NCBI RefSeq assembly: GCF_030285625.1
Contig: NZ_CP127294.1
Span: forward strand, 1,374,001-1,438,000
Direction of reading: 5' to 3'
Length of the DNA stretch: 64,000 nucleotides
Source of the DNA: Amycolatopsis sp. 2-15
GTDB taxonomy: Bacteria > Actinomycetota > Actinomycetes > Mycobacteriales > Pseudonocardiaceae
Shown here: piece after piece, positions 12,586-20,519 of the stretch
How the letters are laid out: the number at the start of each line of letters is the position of its first letter
Numbering within the stretch: position 1 is the stretch's first letter
The notes under the pieces: generated by a model
The model's input: the letters and a program-made list of their open reading frames with translations, nothing else
Told to the model about the DNA's origin: nothing
The model's database searches: none
Made by a program: the position numbers and the translations under genes

Positions 12586-12630
12586 GTGAGAAGAGCGGCC
12601 CGGTGAAGGGCCGTCTCCCCCTCTTCTCAC
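12586..12630. terminator. third hairpin, 10-bp plus 6-bp stems
   Basis: GTGAGAAGAG pairs with CTCTTCTCAC and encloses CGGCCC/GGGCCG. It lies about 60 bp before the stop of the convergent oxidoreductase gene, so it can serve either strand. Confidence 0.6.
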
Positions 12631-12690
12631 CTGCTTGACGCCCGGGTCGGGAAATCGGTTTCCCGGCGGGGGTGAAGTCACCTGAACGGC

Positions 12691-13578
12691 CTAGCTGTCC
12701 TTGAGCGTGGGCAGCACGTTCTCCACGACCTGCTCCAGCACGGACTCGTGGCCCTCGTACGGGCCGCTCGAACGCGGCCAGTGCGCGATGACGTCGGTGA
12801 AACCCAGCTCGCGGGAGCGTTCGACGGCTTCACGGAAGGCTTCGACGCTGCTCAGCGAGAAGACCGGCGCCGCGTCGAGGCTCAGGTAGCGGTGCACGGA
12901 GTCGCGTTCACGGCCGGCGGCGTCGAGCCGCTCGTCGAACACGCGGCTGAGCTCGGCGATGCCCTGCCACCACTCGTCGGTGGTCGCGCCGCCGCGGCCG
13001 GTGGTGGCCCAGCCGGCGCCGAAGCGGGCGGCCAGCGTCATCGTGCGCGGCCCGTTGGCCGCTACGACGAACGGCAGCCGTGGCCGCTGCACGGTGCCGG
13101 GGAGGTTGCGGGCGCCGTGGGCCTGGTAGTACTCGCCCTCGAAGTCGAAGCGGTCGGTCATCAGCAGGCCGTCGAGCGACTCGACGAACTCGGTGAAGCG
13201 GTCCGCGCGCTGCTTCGGCGTGTAGTCAGGGCCTCCGAGCACCTGCACGTCGTAGTTCTTCGCGTCCACCCCGGCGCCGACGCCCAGCACGAAACGGCCG
13301 TCGGACACGTCGTCGAGGGTGATCAGCTCGCGCGCGAACGGCACCGGGTGCCGCGCCACGGGCGAGGCGACGAACGTGCCCAGCCGGATGGTGGACGTGA
13401 CCATGGCGGCGGCCGTGAGGGTGGGCACGGCGGAGAACCACGGGCCGTCGACCAGGGATCTCCAGCCCAGGTGGTCGTATGTCCACGCGTGGTCGAAGCC
13501 GTACTCCTCGGCGGCCCGCCACTTGGGCTCGGCCGCCCACCAACGATCTTCCGGAAGGATCACGATGCCTGCTCGCAC
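12691..13578 (-). CDS. LLM-class (F420-type) flavin oxidoreductase
   Basis: A 295-residue luciferase-like monooxygenase-fold protein. Family features include the N-terminal strand AGIVILP, HAWTYDHLGWRSL, TSTIRLGTFVASP, the helix RHPVPFARELITLDDVSDGRFVLGVGAG (split here by family convention) and FVVAANGPRTMTLAARFGAGW. The actinobacterial members usually use coenzyme F420; substrate unknown. GTG 13578 chosen because the conserved first strand follows directly. It is divergent from the HAD gene (78 bp apart) and converges on the DUF6541 gene. Confidence 0.85.
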   Translation of the reverse strand: MRAGIVILPEDRWWAAEPKWRAAEEYGFDHAWTYDHLGWRSLVDGPWFSAVPTLTAAAMVTSTIRLGTFVASPVARHPVPFARELITLDDVSDGRFVLGVGAGVDAKNYDVQVLGGPDYTPKQRADRFTEFVESLDGLLMTDRFDFEGEYYQAHGARNLPGTVQRPRLPFVVAANGPRTMTLAARFGAGWATTGRGGATTDEWWQGIAELSRVFDERLDAAGRERDSVHRYLSLDAAPVFSLSSVEAFREAVERSRELGFTDVIAHWPRSSGPYEGHESVLEQVVENVLPTLKDS

Positions 13579-13656
13579 GAGGGTGGACGGTATCGGCAAC
13601 CACCGACATTCGCTCGAACGGGCGGTGCCCGTGCCCGGTTCGGGGACAATGGGCGC

Positions 13657-14457
13657 GTGGAGAAACCCCGCTTGATCGCGTCCGACGTCGACGGCACCCT
13701 GCTCGGCCCCACCGAGGTCCCTTCCGCCCGCACGACCGAGGTCGTGCAGCGGGTGCGCGCCGACGGAGTCCCCTTTGTGCTGTGCACCGGCCGGCCGCCG
13801 CGGTGGATCCCGCCGATCGCGGGCCCGCTGGGGCTGACGGGATTTGCGGTGTGTGCGAACGGCGCGGTGCTGCTGGATATCGCCACTTCGTCGGTCGTGG
13901 CAGTGCACGGGTTGCTGGAGCCGACCCTGCTGCACGATCTGGCTTCGGCGCTGGACAAGGCCCTGCCGGGATGCCGGCTGGCCGCCGAGCGGATCAGCAC
14001 GGACGTTCGGAGCTTCGTGATCGAGCCCGAGTACCGCAACCCGTGGGGCGACGGCGAGGGCCGGACCGCGCCGCGCGCCGAGGTTTTGGGGCATTCGGCG
14101 ATCAAGCTGCTGATCAGCCACCGAGGCCTCGGGTCGGAGGAAATGGCGTCGGCGGCGCGGGCGGTGCTCGATGGGGCGGTGGACATCACGTACTCGTCGT
14201 CGGGCGGGTTGATCGAGCTGTCGGCGCACGGGGTCACGAAGGCGACTGGGTTGGCGGATGTCGCTGAGCGGTTTTCGGTGCCGGCGGAGCGGGTGATCGC
14301 TTTCGGTGACATGCCGAACGACGTGGAGATGCTGCAGTGGGCCGGGCACGGGGTGGCGATGGCGAACGGTCACCGCGCGGTGCTGGAAGTGGCGGACGAG
14401 GTGACGGGGCCGGCTGCGGAGGATGGGGTGGCGCAGGTTTTGGAGCGGTGGTTTTAG
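13657..14457 (+). CDS. HAD-superfamily (Cof-type) phosphatase
   Basis: A 266-residue cytosolic HAD IIB hydrolase. Motif I is ASDVDGTLLGP (nucleophile D and acid D at about residues 9 and 11), motif II the CTGRP segment, motif III the Lys in GVTKATGL, and motif IV GDMPNDVEML. Such enzymes remove phosphate from sugar phosphates or nucleotides; the substrate here is not predictable. GTG start. The final codons (Trp-Phe-stop) form the first unit of a 13-bp tandem repeat that continues past the gene. Confidence 0.88.
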   Translation: MEKPRLIASDVDGTLLGPTEVPSARTTEVVQRVRADGVPFVLCTGRPPRWIPPIAGPLGLTGFAVCANGAVLLDIATSSVVAVHGLLEPTLLHDLASALDKALPGCRLAAERISTDVRSFVIEPEYRNPWGDGEGRTAPRAEVLGHSAIKLLISHRGLGSEEMASAARAVLDGAVDITYSSSGGLIELSAHGVTKATGLADVAERFSVPAERVIAFGDMPNDVEMLQWAGHGVAMANGHRAVLEVADEVTGPAAEDGVAQVLERWF

Positions 14458-14514
14458 GCCGTGGTTTTGGGCCGTGGTTTTAGGCCGTGGTTTTAGGCCG
14501 TGGTTTGGGCGGCC
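14448..14514 (+). repeat. 13-bp tandem repeat overlapping the HAD stop codon
   Basis: GTGGTTTTAGGCC occurs four times in tandem, at 14448, 14461 (one mismatch), 14474 and 14487, followed by a degenerate fifth copy GTGGTTTGGGCGGCC (14500-14514). The first copy supplies the last codons and TAG stop of the HAD gene, so gain or loss of copies leaves the protein unchanged. Confidence 0.9.
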
Positions 14515-14533
14515 TAACCAGGTGGGTTGGCAT

Positions 14534-15219
14534 CTTGCCGCTCGCTTCTGCACTTGCCATCGCTGACGGCTTCTTGCCACTCGGCGATCTGACTTGCCAA
14601 TAGGCAGGTCGACTTGCCGCTCACCGGCGCACTTGCCACGACACGGGCCTTTGCCGCCATCGCCCGGCTTGCCACCACAACGGCGACTTGCCTCTCAACG
14701 CTCCCAGCGCCAATCGCCACGGCAACTTGCCAGCCGAACCGGCAAGGTCGCCCCCCGCACGCAGGGGTTGCGGCCTTGCCCATCGGCCACCTGCTTGCCA
14801 GTCGACGTCGCGGCTTGCCAATCAACTAGCGAGCTTGCCGTTCTTGAGCGGGGGTTGCCGGCCTTGCCGAGGGACGGTGGCTTGCCATTCGCAGATGGGC
14901 TTGCCATTCAGGGTCTGGCTTGCCGCAGCTCGGGCACGCGCGCCAGCCCGGGCGGCAGCTTGCCGTTCTTGAGCGGGAGTTGCCGGTCTTGCCGGCAGGG
15001 CGGTGGCTTGCCATTTCGCGGATGGGGTTGCCATTCAGCGCTCTGGCTTGCGCAGGTCGGTGGGACATGCCAGGTCGACCGGAGGCTTGCCGTTCATTGG
15101 AGCAAATGTCCGGCTTAAGTGGCAACTTGCCAGCATCCCGGTTGCCGATCGAGCGGCGGATTGCCGTTGGATCGGCGACTTGCGAATCGCCATGGCGACT
15201 TGCCAGCCACAGTGGCAAG
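14534..15219 (+). repeat. array of about 23 CTTGCC motifs at 18-20-bp spacing
   Basis: This 0.69-kb non-coding stretch between convergent genes contains exact CTTGCC on the plus strand at 14534, 14553, 14573, 14593, 14613, 14632, 14668, 14687, 14726, 14775, 14794, 14814, 14834, 14863, 14881, 14900, 14919, 14959, 14988, 15007, 15086, 15126 and 15199. Most intervals are 18-20 bp or about a multiple of that. One-mismatch copies (TTTGCC 14650, GTTGCC 15027, CTTGCG 15047, CATGCC 15066, ATTGCC 15160, CTTGCG 15179) fill many gaps. The next base is usually A or G. Sequence between motifs is variable. The period is not a multiple of three, so no protein is encoded. GGCAAG, the complement, occurs at 14741 and 15214 and forms hairpins with adjacent copies. 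Confidence 0.9.
14834..15060 (+). repeat. 125-bp direct duplication inside the CTTGCC array
   Basis: The block starting at 14834 (CTTGCCGTTCTTGAGCGGG, GTTGCCGG, CTTGCCG) recurs at 14959 with few changes. Paired motifs follow at offsets of 125 (14834/14959 and 14863/14988), 126 (14881/15007), 127 (14900/15027) and 128 (14919/15047), showing one segmental duplication followed by small insertions. Confidence 0.8.
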
Positions 15220-15960
15220 TCAGTCCCGAGTGGCAGGGCGGGCATCCAAAGCGGCGGCGTCCTCCGGCGTGGGGGCGGTGCCGCCGAGGTGGGCGGGGAG
15301 CCACCAGCGTTCGGAGGGCGTGGGGGATTCCGGGTAGTCCGCCTGGGCGCGGCCGAGAAGCTCCGACAGGCGAGAGCGGAGTTCGGCGGTTCCCGCCTCG
15401 CAGTCGTCGCCGAGGGCGGGGTGCAGCGGGGCGCCGAGCAGGATCGAGATGGGCACGTGGCGCCGAGCGAGGTTCTTGGGCTGGCCCTTGGTCCACAGGC
15501 GCTGGGTGCCCCACAGCGCCATCGGCACGATGGGCACCCCGGCCTCCGCGGCCATCCGCACGGCACCCGTCTTCAAGGCCTTCACCGTGAACGAACGGCT
15601 GATCGTCGCCTCCGGGAACACGCCGACGACCTCCCCCGCGCGAAGCCGAGCCACGGCCTCGTCGTATGAAGCCTGGCCGGCGGACCGGTCGACGGGAATG
15701 TGGTGCATCCCCCGCATCAACGGTCCCGCCACGCGGTTGGCGAAGATCTCGTGCTTGGCCATGAACCGCACCAGCCGCTTGGCCGGCCGGGCGCCCAGGC
15801 CGCAATAGATGAAGTCCAGGTAGCTGACGTGCGTGCACGCGATCACCGCCCCGCCGCGCGCCGGCACGTGCTGCGCGCCCTCGATGCGGATGCGGTTGTC
15901 CAGCACCCGGAACATCGTCCGCGCGGCAACCAGCACGGGCGGGTACACGAAGTCAGCCAT
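15220..15960 (-). CDS. 1-acyl-glycerol-3-phosphate acyltransferase-like (PlsC family)
   Basis: A 246-residue membrane-associated acyltransferase. The catalytic H-x4-D motif is THVSYLD, and the substrate-binding block is FPEATISRS (about residues 130-138), followed by VPIVPMALWGTQRLW. These are the LPLAT motifs I, III and IV in order. It likely acylates lysophospholipid or a related alcohol; the exact substrate is not predictable. ATG at 15960. The C-terminus converges on the CTTGCC array, which ends right at its stop codon. Confidence 0.87.
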   Translation of the reverse strand: MADFVYPPVLVAARTMFRVLDNRIRIEGAQHVPARGGAVIACTHVSYLDFIYCGLGARPAKRLVRFMAKHEIFANRVAGPLMRGMHHIPVDRSAGQASYDEAVARLRAGEVVGVFPEATISRSFTVKALKTGAVRMAAEAGVPIVPMALWGTQRLWTKGQPKNLARRHVPISILLGAPLHPALGDDCEAGTAELRSRLSELLGRAQADYPESPTPSERWWLPAHLGGTAPTPEDAAALDARPATRD

Positions 15961-16085
15961 ACCGCGAGGCTACGGGACCGTAGGTTTCTCCCGGCTACTC
16001 AAAGTGATCGTCGGCACGAAACCCGTCATTCGGGAACTTTCGCCGCTCCACCGAAGGTGATCGTCAGCCCGGATACCATGAACCG

Positions 16086-17348
16086 GTGACTTCCGCGACC
16101 GACGCGCACGTCCGCCGGTCGTGGCAGACGAGCGCGGGGCAACGAACCTGGGTGTGGCTCGCCCTCGCCACCGTTTCCCTCGTCAACCTGATCTCCAGCG
16201 CACCCCTGCAGAAGGACGCTCACCTGCACGCGTGGGGCGACGCGCTGCAGTACTACGCGATGTCGGAGCACACCGGCGCCCCGGTGGAGAACCCATTCGC
16301 GCTGCGGATGCTCAGCCCGTGGCTGGTGCACTTCGCCCACAACCTCACGGGCCTGTCCCTCGACGTGCTGTGGCTCGCCTTCACCTACCTCGTCACCGTC
16401 GCCACGGCGGTCGTCTTCTTCGAGTTCCTGCGGTCCCACCTCAAGGTCCGGCTTTTCACCGCGTTCGTCGCCGCCGTGCTGCTGGTCTGCACGTTCTGGT
16501 ACGTCCAGTACAACTTCAGCGACCCCTACCTGGTCGACCCGTTGAACAACCTGCTCTACGTCGTCGCGATCTGGCTCGCGTTCCGGCGCAGGCTGGTGCT
16601 CTTCGCGGTCGTGGTCCTCGTGGGCACGGTCAACAAGGAGACGACGCTCCTGCTCGCCCCGCTGTACCCGCTGCTCGCCTGGACGCGCACCCGGTCGCTG
16701 CGTGACAAGGGCTTCATCGGTGGTGTCATCGCGATGGTCGTCGCCGCGGCGGGCTACTTCGCTTACCGCGTGTGGGCGCAGCACTTCATCGGCGGCAGCT
16801 ACGGATTCGGCTCCGGCCAGGGCAACTCGAGCCTGCTGGAGAACATCCGGTTCTCGCTGTCGTCGCACAAGGGCACCGAGCAGGCCGTTCTCTGGGACAC
16901 GTTCCACTTCGTGTGGCTGATCTTCGGCTACGGCCTGTTCCTCCAGTACCGCAAGCACGGCGCCCGCAGCCCGCTGCTCGTCGCGAGCCTGTGGCTGTTC
17001 CTGTGCTGCCTCGCCGGCCGGTTCGTCGCGACGGACACCACCCGCGTGTTCGTGATGATGGCGCCGCTGGTGCTCGGGATGTTCGCCGTGGTGCTCGACC
17101 GGCACCGCAGCGACGCGGCCCGCCTGTGGGTGAGCGTGCTCGCGTTCCTCTACCTGGCGATCAACTTCCGCTGGGTGCCGTGGCCGGCTTCGTTCGCGCT
17201 CGACGCCGGCGCGCTCGTCGTGTTCGCGCTGCTGACGTTCCCGCCGAGGTGGCCTTCCGCGCCGAGCCGGCCGATGCCCCGGGACGCGGTCACCGAGGAG
17301 TTTCTCCTACCGCCGCTGCCGGAGACTTCGGTCGCGGACAAAAACTGA
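16086..17348 (+). CDS. polytopic membrane protein, unknown (GT-C-like layout)
   Basis: A 420-residue protein with about ten hydrophobic helices. The first outer loop reads APLQKDAHLHAWGDALQYY followed by ENPFALRMLSPWLVHF, and a further loop carries YNFSDPYLVDPLNNLLY. The acidic residues in the first outer loop fit a polyprenyl-sugar glycosyltransferase, but no family can be named. GTG start. Its last 59 bp overlap the 3' end of the convergent gene. Confidence 0.68.
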   Translation: MTSATDAHVRRSWQTSAGQRTWVWLALATVSLVNLISSAPLQKDAHLHAWGDALQYYAMSEHTGAPVENPFALRMLSPWLVHFAHNLTGLSLDVLWLAFTYLVTVATAVVFFEFLRSHLKVRLFTAFVAAVLLVCTFWYVQYNFSDPYLVDPLNNLLYVVAIWLAFRRRLVLFAVVVLVGTVNKETTLLLAPLYPLLAWTRTRSLRDKGFIGGVIAMVVAAAGYFAYRVWAQHFIGGSYGFGSGQGNSSLLENIRFSLSSHKGTEQAVLWDTFHFVWLIFGYGLFLQYRKHGARSPLLVASLWLFLCCLAGRFVATDTTRVFVMMAPLVLGMFAVVLDRHRSDAARLWVSVLAFLYLAINFRWVPWPASFALDAGALVVFALLTFPPRWPSAPSRPMPRDAVTEEFLLPPLPETSVADKN

Positions 17349-18681
17349 GGATCACCGCCACCAGCAGGCAGAACAACGCGACGACCTGGTGCTTCACGTT
17401 CTCGATCCCGTCACCCAGCGCGGCCAGGACGAACTGACCCACCAAAGTCGTCAGCAAGAACGCGAGAGCCACACCCAGCGCGGCCTGCCGGTGTCGCCAG
17501 GCGCGCCAGGCCGTGAAGAGCCAGAGGGGCAGCAAGGCGAACAAGCCCAGGGGCGCCAGCAACGCGCTCAACCCGGACCACAGCGGCACCCGGTACTCCT
17601 GCGCCGCCGGTGGCAAGCCGGCCGCAGCGTCGAACGAGGCCAGGTACGGGGGCCGCGCCGTGAGCAGATCGCCGGCCGCGCGGTTCAAAATGCCCAGGGT
17701 GCGGTCCGGGTGCGTGGCGAACCACTTCACGACGTTGCGCCGGCTCAAGCGGTCCCGGTACTGCGCGTAGTGCGGATCCAGCGTCACGGGATGCGGGTGC
17801 CACCAGCCGTTTCCCGCGTACTGGCCGAAGGACGCCGGCAGGCCGAGCGACGCCAGGTCTGCGACCGTGTCGTGGTGGCCGTCGATGATGTTGAGGAACA
17901 CCGTGTTCACCATGTTGATCTCGCGCGAGTCGTCGCCGGGACGCGCGGACGCCGTGCCGTCGGGCGCGACGGCCGGGGTGACCGCCGTCTGGGCCCACCA
18001 CGTCCCGCCGGCCAGAGCGAGAACCACGAGAACCCCCGGCAGCCAACGCGAACGCGTCACCAGCAGCACCGCGATGATCAGCAACGGCAAGATCATCAGC
18101 GTCTGCACCTTGGCGTTGACCGCCATCAACCCGCCGACAACGGTCACCGCCGCGCCGACCCCGAGCCACCGCCGCCCCATCAGCAGCAGGCCGCCGACGG
18201 CCAGCAAAATGCCGAGAAAAGCCGTCCCCTCGCCCAATGTCGACGAGAAATAGCCGAAGAACGCCGAATCCGCCATCACCAGCAACAGCCCCACGGCCAC
18301 GGGCAACCGCACCCGCAAGCTGTACGGCAACCCGACCACCACCACGGCCACCGCGGCCGCGGCGAGAACCGAAGAAATCACGCCGAGCACCACGAGGTTC
18401 AGGTCCGAATCCGACCCGACCACCACCGCCAGGCGGGCGAGCCAGCTCTGGCTCAGCGGGTACGTCGGGTCGCAGCCGCCGGGAGTGGCCTCGTACACCA
18501 GGTGGACGTACTTTTCCGGCTTGCTGATCCATTTGATGCCGGCGCCGCACAGAACGCGGAAACCGTCGCCGTTGTCGGACATGGACACGGGGCGCGGCAC
18601 GAGGAACCGCACCAGCAACACGGCCAACGACACGCCGAAGACCCCGAACCCGAGGGCCGTGGACCGGCGCGCCATCCTCAT
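17290..18681 (-). CDS. polytopic membrane protein, unknown
   Basis: A 463-residue protein with about eleven hydrophobic helices. The N-terminal outer loop has SMSDNGDGFRVLCGAGIKW, and a large outer loop holds DDSREINMVNTVFLNIIDG and GWWHPHPVTLDPHYAQYR. No family recognised; an envelope-assembly role is suggested only by its neighbours. The ATG at 18681 overlaps the stop of the AftB-like gene (ATGA), so the two are coupled. Its C-terminus overlaps the convergent gene by 59 bp. Confidence 0.68.
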   Translation of the reverse strand: MRMARRSTALGFGVFGVSLAVLLVRFLVPRPVSMSDNGDGFRVLCGAGIKWISKPEKYVHLVYEATPGGCDPTYPLSQSWLARLAVVVGSDSDLNLVVLGVISSVLAAAAVAVVVVGLPYSLRVRLPVAVGLLLVMADSAFFGYFSSTLGEGTAFLGILLAVGGLLLMGRRWLGVGAAVTVVGGLMAVNAKVQTLMILPLLIIAVLLVTRSRWLPGVLVVLALAGGTWWAQTAVTPAVAPDGTASARPGDDSREINMVNTVFLNIIDGHHDTVADLASLGLPASFGQYAGNGWWHPHPVTLDPHYAQYRDRLSRRNVVKWFATHPDRTLGILNRAAGDLLTARPPYLASFDAAAGLPPAAQEYRVPLWSGLSALLAPLGLFALLPLWLFTAWRAWRHRQAALGVALAFLLTTLVGQFVLAALGDGIENVKHQVVALFCLLVAVILSFCPRPKSPAAAVGETPR

Positions 18682-20273
18682 CCCGGGCACGATACGTACT
18701 GGAAGTCCGGGGCTCGATCGAGGTAATCGATGAGCAGACCGGTCTCGTCGGCGCGCGGGTACACGGAGATCCAGAACGGCGTGCCGATACGGCGGAACGT
18801 CGCGACGCGGTACCAGGCCCGGGTGTCGTCGGCGCAGTCCTGGCTCTTGCCGTAGCCGGATTCCTCGGGCACGGCCACCGTCGCGCGCCTCAGGTCGGTG
18901 CCCACCAGCAGCCGCGAGCCCGCGCGGCTGGCGATGGCGCCCGGCGCGGCGGCACTCACCACGGAACCCGGCGGCAGGTACGAAGCCAGCCAATCGCCGA
19001 CTTCCGCGAGCTGCGCGCTGTCCGTGTGCCAGGCCCGCACGCTCTTGAGCACGTCCGGGCTCACCACCGAAGCGAGCACCGCGAACCCGGTCAGCACGGC
19101 CGCGACCACCGGCACCAGCAGCGACACCGTGCGCGGCTTCGGCGACGGGTTCGCGGCCGTCAGCACGCCGTAGGCGCCCACCGAAGCCACGGCCAGCAGC
19201 GGCGGCACGGGCACGAGCAGCCGCCACGACGGGCCGGTGTCACCGTCGAGCACGACCACGAAAACCGTGAAGCACAAGGCCAACGCGAACAGCAGCCACA
19301 GCGCCGAGCGCGATTCGGCCGCGCGTTCGGGCGTGCGCAGCGCGAGCAAACCCACCACGGCGGCGACGGCGAGGATCAGAAAACCCAGGTGCGCCAAGGA
19401 AAATCCCGCGAGGTAACGCCAGTCGGGGCCGAGCACGCGCACCGCGGGATCGGACAGGAAGTGGTGGTAGTACGTGACACGCCAGGCTGTCCACGGCACG
19501 AGGAAAACCAGCGCGCCCAGCACGTACCCGGCCGGCGTCCACCAGTTGTACCGGCCGCGCGCGGCGGCGAGCGCCAGCCACAGCCCCGCGACGACGGCGA
19601 GCACCAAGCCTTCCGGCCGCGTCATCACCGCGCCCGCCGCGAGCACACCCGCCACCACGGACCGGCCGGCGACCAGTGCGTTGGCCACGGCCAGCACCAG
19701 CAACACGAAGATCGGCAGCTCGGTGCCCGACGGCCCGTACACGGCGAGGCCGCTCGCGCCCGCCGTCAGCACGGCGGCGGCGACACCGATCGCGGGCTGC
19801 ACCTGGGCGCCTTCCGGCAGCGCGAGGCGCACGATGCGATTGGTGAGGAAGTACGCGAGGAGAACGCTCCCCAACGCCGCGACAACACCCAGCACAACGG
19901 CCGCCGTCGCGATATCCGCGCCGAATGCCGCGCGCGGCAACGCGATCACCACGAGCCACAGGAAATTCGCGTAACCCTCGTTCCGGTCACCGGGATTGAA
20001 CACGGGACCGTTGCCGTCGGCGATGTTCTGCGCATAACGGAAGGTGACGAGCGCGTCTTCGGTCACGGTGGCGAACAACAGCTGGTGCACCAGCGAAAAC
20101 GCGAGCACGAGCACCATCACGAACGCCCGCCACCCGGCATCGGTGGCGATCCGGCGCCAGGTCACGACGACCAGCGCGCCCAGCACCAGCCAGCCCCCCA
20201 CGACCGCGTAGACCACGCGACCCCCTGCCTCCAGCCCCCGGCCGGTCCCCACCGGCCGCCACCCCGCTGTCAC
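18678..20273 (-). CDS. AftB-like GT-C membrane glycosyltransferase
   Basis: A 531-residue protein with about 11 helices. The first outer loop reads EDALVTFRYAQNIADGNGP, then VFNPGDRNEGYANFLW. This pattern of two acids, FRYA, GNGPVFN, G-(D/E)-R and E-G-Y is shared with GT-C enzymes such as the arabinofuranosyltransferase AftB, though it also occurs in uncharacterised relatives. A soluble C-terminal domain contains GYGKSQDCADDTRAW. The start is uncertain: GTG 20273, or GTG 20216, which begins directly before the first helix. Probable polyprenyl-phosphate-sugar-dependent wall enzyme. Confidence 0.72.
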   Translation of the reverse strand: MTAGWRPVGTGRGLEAGGRVVYAVVGGWLVLGALVVVTWRRIATDAGWRAFVMVLVLAFSLVHQLLFATVTEDALVTFRYAQNIADGNGPVFNPGDRNEGYANFLWLVVIALPRAAFGADIATAAVVLGVVAALGSVLLAYFLTNRIVRLALPEGAQVQPAIGVAAAVLTAGASGLAVYGPSGTELPIFVLLVLAVANALVAGRSVVAGVLAAGAVMTRPEGLVLAVVAGLWLALAAARGRYNWWTPAGYVLGALVFLVPWTAWRVTYYHHFLSDPAVRVLGPDWRYLAGFSLAHLGFLILAVAAVVGLLALRTPERAAESRSALWLLFALALCFTVFVVVLDGDTGPSWRLLVPVPPLLAVASVGAYGVLTAANPSPKPRTVSLLVPVVAAVLTGFAVLASVVSPDVLKSVRAWHTDSAQLAEVGDWLASYLPPGSVVSAAAPGAIASRAGSRLLVGTDLRRATVAVPEESGYGKSQDCADDTRAWYRVATFRRIGTPFWISVYPRADETGLLIDYLDRAPDFQYVSCPG

Positions 20274-20519
20274 CCGCTGTCACCCGCTGCCACGGTGAAT
20301 CCCCGTGACGAAACCTCGCTTTCGAGTGAGAGATTGGCCGGAATGCACCAGCGTTGTCGGGCGGTTCCGGCCGTCACTTCACACAGTCCAGTCAATCGCT
20401 TCACTACGCTTCCCGGACATAAGCCGTTCGGGTGTATATCGGGCCCGCTAATCTGTGACTCCGATTCCGATCCGCCACCCGGGGGTACCGAGCGGATCCG
20501 TCACAGCCGAGGAAGTCTG

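Noticed and set aside
14534..15219. CRISPR array or iteron-type plasmid origin
   Set aside because: The conserved core is only 6-7 bp and the gaps about 13 bp, far below CRISPR sizes; no cas or rep gene and no AT-rich block is nearby. Iteron-like spacing is noted but an origin is not supported.
14594..15669. Several long open frames across the repeat array
   Set aside because: They are made of repeated Leu-Ala/Pro-rich nonsense in a period that is not a multiple of three, lack ribosome-binding sites and overlap the PlsC gene.
16001..16075. GTGATCGTC-x-GC direct repeats before the gene at 16086
   Set aside because: Two imperfect copies in a high-GC spacer are expected by chance; no palindrome.
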